Made by a program: the position numbers and the translations under genes
Notes under the pieces: generated by a model
Seen by the model: only the letters and a program-made list of their open reading frames with translations
What the model was told of the DNA's origin: nothing
The model's database searches: none
Shown: piece after piece, positions 7,179-9,927 of the stretch
Layout of the letters: every line of letters starts with the position of its first letter
Numbering within the stretch: position 1 is the stretch's first letter
From: Candidatus Adiutrix sp.
GTDB taxonomy: Bacteria > Desulfobacterota > Desulfarculia > Adiutricales > Adiutricaceae
NCBI GenBank assembly: GCA_031286085.1
Contig: JAITUX010000231.1
Span: forward strand, 1-9,927
Reading direction: 5' to 3'
Length of the DNA: 9,927 nucleotides

Positions 7179-9803
7179 CTAACGGCGGCGTCCGCCGGAA
7201 GAGCCTCCGCCCCGGCGGCGCTCATAATCCTGCAGGTATTCCAGGAGGCGGCGGTCCAACTCCTCCTGGGGCATACGGTTGTAGTCCGGTCCGGCGGGCT
7301 GGGCCCAGCCTTCGCCGTATTCCCCATCCAGGCCGACGCTCACCACGCTGCGGCCCCGGCCCTCCTCGCCCACCTTGAAGACGAAGGAACGGCCGCTCAT
7401 GGCCATCACGTCGTCCTCCTCCCCATCGTCCGCCACGTTCCGGCGCACCACCCCCGGGGGCACCTCGAAGCGGCCGGTTTCCTTGTCGGCCAGGAAGGCC
7501 TGCATGAATTCTATGAAAATGGGCGCGGCGCTGCGCCCGCCCTGCTCGCCGGCGCCCAGGTTGAGCCGCAGGTCCCGCCCCACCCAGACCCCGCAGGTGT
7601 ATTCCGGGGTGAAGCCGATGAACAGGGTGTCGGCCTGGCTGCTGGTGGTGCCGGTCTTGCCGCCCAGGGGAATGTCTTTCAGGGCCGCGCCCACCCGGGC
7701 GGCCGTGCCCTGGTGGGCCACGCCCACCAGCATGTCCAGCATGATATAGGCGGTCTGGGGCGAAACGGCCCGGGTCAGCCAGGGCTCAAACTGGTGCAGA
7801 ACCCGGCCGTGGCGGTCCTCCACCCGGTTGATGAACAGGGGCCAGGCCCAGGAGCCCTGGTTGGGGAAGGTGGAATAGGCCTGGACGAGTTCCAGGAGGG
7901 TGACCTCGGAAGCCCCCAGGGCCAGGGGCAGGCCGTTGAACAGGGGCGAGGAGATGCCCATGCGCCGGGCGTATTCTATGACCACCTTGGGGGTGATGGT
8001 GGCGCAGACCTTGACCGCGACCACGTTGATGGAGGCTTTGAGGGCGTCGTAAAGAGTCACCGGGCCGCTGTAGCGGCCGCTGTAGTTCTTGGGCTGCCAG
8101 GGGGGCTGGCCGGGCTGGGGATAGCTGACGGGAGTGTCCCAGACGACGGAAGCTTCCGTGAAGCCGTTGTCGATGGCCGCCGTATAGACGATGGGCTTGA
8201 AGGAACTGCCCGGCTGGCGGCGGGCCTGGATGGCCCGGTTGAACTGGCTCTGGCCGAAATCGCGCCCGCCGACAACCGCCAGCACCCGGCCGGTGCGGTT
8301 CTCCATGAGCACCAGGGCGCCCTGGAGGTCAGGCGGCGGGGCCGGGGCCAGGCGCCACAGGCCGCTCTCCGGGTCGCGGCCCACCAGGCGCACCATGACC
8401 AGGTCGTCGGGTCCGAAGTACCGGTCCAGGCGCTGCCCGCCCAGTATCCAATCCAGTTCCGCCTTGGGCAGGAAACCCTTTTCCGCGCCCAGGATCATTG
8501 AGAGGCCAGGCCCGGAGGGGGCGCCGGCCGCCTCCACCCCGGTGACCAGGGCGGCCATTTCCTGCCCGATGAGGGGCGGGGTGGCCTTCAGGCGTTCCCG
8601 CTGCTGGCGGCTGAATTCCAGCATCTGGGCCTGGTTGAGGCGGGCCACCTTGGGCGACATGGACTGCCGCCGGGCCAGGGCGTCAAGGCCGTTGCGCAGG
8701 GCCTGGGCGGCCTGGGCCTGGGCCTTCAGGTCCAGGGTGGCATAGACTTTGTAGCCGCCGGTCAAAAACTCCTCCTCGCCCAAGAGGTCAATGGCCTGGC
8801 GGCGCACCACCTCCGTGAACTGGGGGGAAACCTCCCGGAAATAATTGGGCCGGGACTGGATGAAATCTATGTTGGCGACCACGGCCGCGTCGTGTTCCGC
8901 CTGGTTTATGAAGCCCACGTTGAGCATTTCCTGCAAAACATAGCGCTGGCGCTCGCGGCTCCGCTCCGTCCTCAGGTGGGCGGCCAGCCGGCCGGGGGCC
9001 TGGGCCAGGCCGGCCAGAAGCGCGGCCTCGGCCAGGGTCACCTCGTCAAGGTCCTTGCCGAAATAAAGCTGGGCCGCCGAGGCCACCCCGTAGGCCCCCC
9101 GCCCCAGATAGATGCGGTTGAGATATAGCTCCAGGATCTCGTCCTTGCGCATGGCCCGCTCCACCCGCCAAGCCAGCACGATTTCCCTGAGTTTGCGGTC
9201 GTAGGTCTTTTCGTTGGTCAAGAAGAAGGTGCGGATCATCTGCTGGGTGATGGTGGAAGCGCCCTGGACCGGTTGGCCGGCCTGGAGGTTGGCCAGGAAG
9301 GCCCGCACCAGGCCCTTGAGGTCCACGCCCTGGTGCTGATAGAAATTGGAATCCTCCGCCGCCAGAAAGGCGCTTATGATGACGACGGGAATTTTCTCCA
9401 GGGGTACCGGCAGACGGTGTTCGCGATACAGCTCCGCCAGGAGGACCCCGTCCTCGGTGTAGATGTAGCTTACCGTGGGCTGGTCCAGGTCTTTCAGGTT
9501 CCCGAGGGGCACATTGGCCATTTCGGAGCTGTAGGAATTAAGTATGACCAGGACGATGGCCAGGGGCCAGAAAACCAGGGGGGCCAGGAATAACAGGAAA
9601 CTCAATTCCAGGGGCACCCAGGCCTGGGGATGCCGCCAGGGCTTGGGCTTCCCGCGCCGGGCCGGGCGGACGGGACGAACCGGCCGGGCGGCCGTTTCCC
9701 CTTCCGGAGACGGAAAAGAATCGGCCTCGCCGCTCTCGGACTCGGCCGGCGGGAAAGGGATCGAACGCGGCGGCCCTGTCTCTTCCAGATGATTCTCAGC
9801 CAC
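7179..9803 (-). CDS. Bifunctional class A penicillin-binding protein, PBP1A-like (GT51 transglycosylase / transpeptidase)
   Basis: With GTG 9803 as start the product is 874 residues. AGGTGG (9814-9809) lies 5 nt before it; an in-frame GTG at 9812 lies inside that SD, so the downstream GTG is favoured. A Pro/Arg-rich cytoplasmic segment (about 38-58) leads to one membrane helix (about 66-89). The GT51 domain has catalytic Glu150 in AAEDSNFYQHQG, then GASTITQQ, second Glu207 in RKLREIVLAWRVE, and YLNRIYLGRGAYG. A linker/OB-like region (about 370-495) precedes the transpeptidase with SSFK (Ser533, Lys536), SIN (591-593) and KTG (716-718). It ends in a Gly/Arg-rich tail. The enzyme polymerises lipid II into glycan strands and cross-links the peptides at the periplasmic face. 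It follows an unidentified partial gene by 27 bp and precedes rdgB by 41 bp. Confidence 0.96.
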   Translation of the reverse strand: MAENHLEETGPPRSIPFPPAESESGEADSFPSPEGETAARPVRPVRPARRGKPKPWRHPQAWVPLELSFLLFLAPLVFWPLAIVLVILNSYSSEMANVPLGNLKDLDQPTVSYIYTEDGVLLAELYREHRLPVPLEKIPVVIISAFLAAEDSNFYQHQGVDLKGLVRAFLANLQAGQPVQGASTITQQMIRTFFLTNEKTYDRKLREIVLAWRVERAMRKDEILELYLNRIYLGRGAYGVASAAQLYFGKDLDEVTLAEAALLAGLAQAPGRLAAHLRTERSRERQRYVLQEMLNVGFINQAEHDAAVVANIDFIQSRPNYFREVSPQFTEVVRRQAIDLLGEEEFLTGGYKVYATLDLKAQAQAAQALRNGLDALARRQSMSPKVARLNQAQMLEFSRQQRERLKATPPLIGQEMAALVTGVEAAGAPSGPGLSMILGAEKGFLPKAELDWILGGQRLDRYFGPDDLVMVRLVGRDPESGLWRLAPAPPPDLQGALVLMENRTGRVLAVVGGRDFGQSQFNRAIQARRQPGSSFKPIVYTAAIDNGFTEASVVWDTPVSYPQPGQPPWQPKNYSGRYSGPVTLYDALKASINVVAVKVCATITPKVVIEYARRMGISSPLFNGLPLALGASEVTLLELVQAYSTFPNQGSWAWPLFINRVEDRHGRVLHQFEPWLTRAVSPQTAYIMLDMLVGVAHQGTAARVGAALKDIPLGGKTGTTSSQADTLFIGFTPEYTCGVWVGRDLRLNLGAGEQGGRSAAPIFIEFMQAFLADKETGRFEVPPGVVRRNVADDGEEDDVMAMSGRSFVFKVGEEGRGRSVVSVGLDGEYGEGWAQPAGPDYNRMPQEELDRRLLEYLQDYERRRGGGSSGGRRR

Positions 9804-9839
9804 TAAATCCACCTGAATAAATCAAATTGCGGCCCCGAA

Positions 9840-9927
9840 TCAAAAATGACCGCGCCCGCTCTTGATGAGGCCGGCCGCGTTGGAATTGGGATACCGCCCC
9901 AACAGACGGTCCAGGGCCGCCATGGCC
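9840..9927 (-). CDS. C-terminal end of an unidentified protein, possibly TPR-type (partial)
   Basis: An open frame on the minus strand enters from the right edge and ends at TGA (9842-9840), leaving 28 complete codons. The visible residues include AALDRLLGRYPNSNAAG and end in SGRGHF. The pattern LxxLxxRYPNSxAA is common at the end of tetratricopeptide repeats, for example in BamD/YbgF-like envelope proteins, but so short a piece cannot identify a family. The stop lies 27 bp upstream of the nearest possible PBP start, on the same strand, so the two are probably co-transcribed. A role in the cell envelope would fit that context but is inference only. Confidence 0.5.
   Translation of the reverse strand, partial: AMAALDRLLGRYPNSNAAGLIKSGRGHF

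Noticed and set aside
7155..8501. A 448-codon open frame on the plus strand opposite the PBP gene
   Set aside because: It mirrors the codon pattern of a clearly conserved PBP with all catalytic motifs, and it has no recognisable domain.

Overview
The window is a GC-rich stretch of Gram-negative chromosome. Codons ending in C or G dominate and GGCC-type words are everywhere. A bifunctional class A PBP, a Gram-negative-type DnaK and an HrcA-regulated chaperone cluster suggest a deltaproteobacterial (Desulfobacterota-like) lineage. That placement rests on general resemblance only and is tentative. Nearly all the sequence is conserved housekeeping genes; I see no mobile element, CRISPR array, tRNA, rRNA or defence system.

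Left block (+ strand, 1-2598): the 3' end of a probable dnaX (clamp-loader tau/gamma subunit), then a YbaB/EbfC nucleoid-associated protein 21 bp downstream, then a DinG/YoaA-type Fe-S DNA helicase. The dnaX-ybaB pairing is a classic replication/recombination neighbourhood. The recR gene usually expected next is not there; the helicase occupies that position.

Middle block (+ strand, 2599-6434): a heat-shock cluster hrcA-grpE-dnaK. HrcA is the repressor, GrpE the nucleotide-exchange factor and DnaK the Hsp70. A near-consensus sigma-70 promoter sits directly before hrcA and would start transcription at or next to the hrcA ATG. Between hrcA and grpE lies a 170-bp gap with three degenerate tandem copies of a 35-36 bp AT-rich unit. 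No CIRCE operator is visible anywhere in the window, and dnaJ does not follow dnaK.

Right block (- strand, 6427-9927): reading leftwards from the right edge, the C-terminal end of an unidentified, possibly TPR-type protein, then a bifunctional PBP1A-like peptidoglycan synthase, then an RdgB/HAM1 XTP/dITP pyrophosphatase. The three are closely spaced (27 and 41 bp) and probably co-transcribed. rdgB converges on dnaK and the two overlap by 8 bp, with no intrinsic terminator between them.

The points most worth a second look are the tandem repeat upstream of grpE, the probable leaderless hrcA mRNA, the atypical HrcA recognition helix with no CIRCE in sight, and a Ser in place of the usual terminal Arg in helicase motif VI. 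I did not find convincing evidence of a previously undescribed system.
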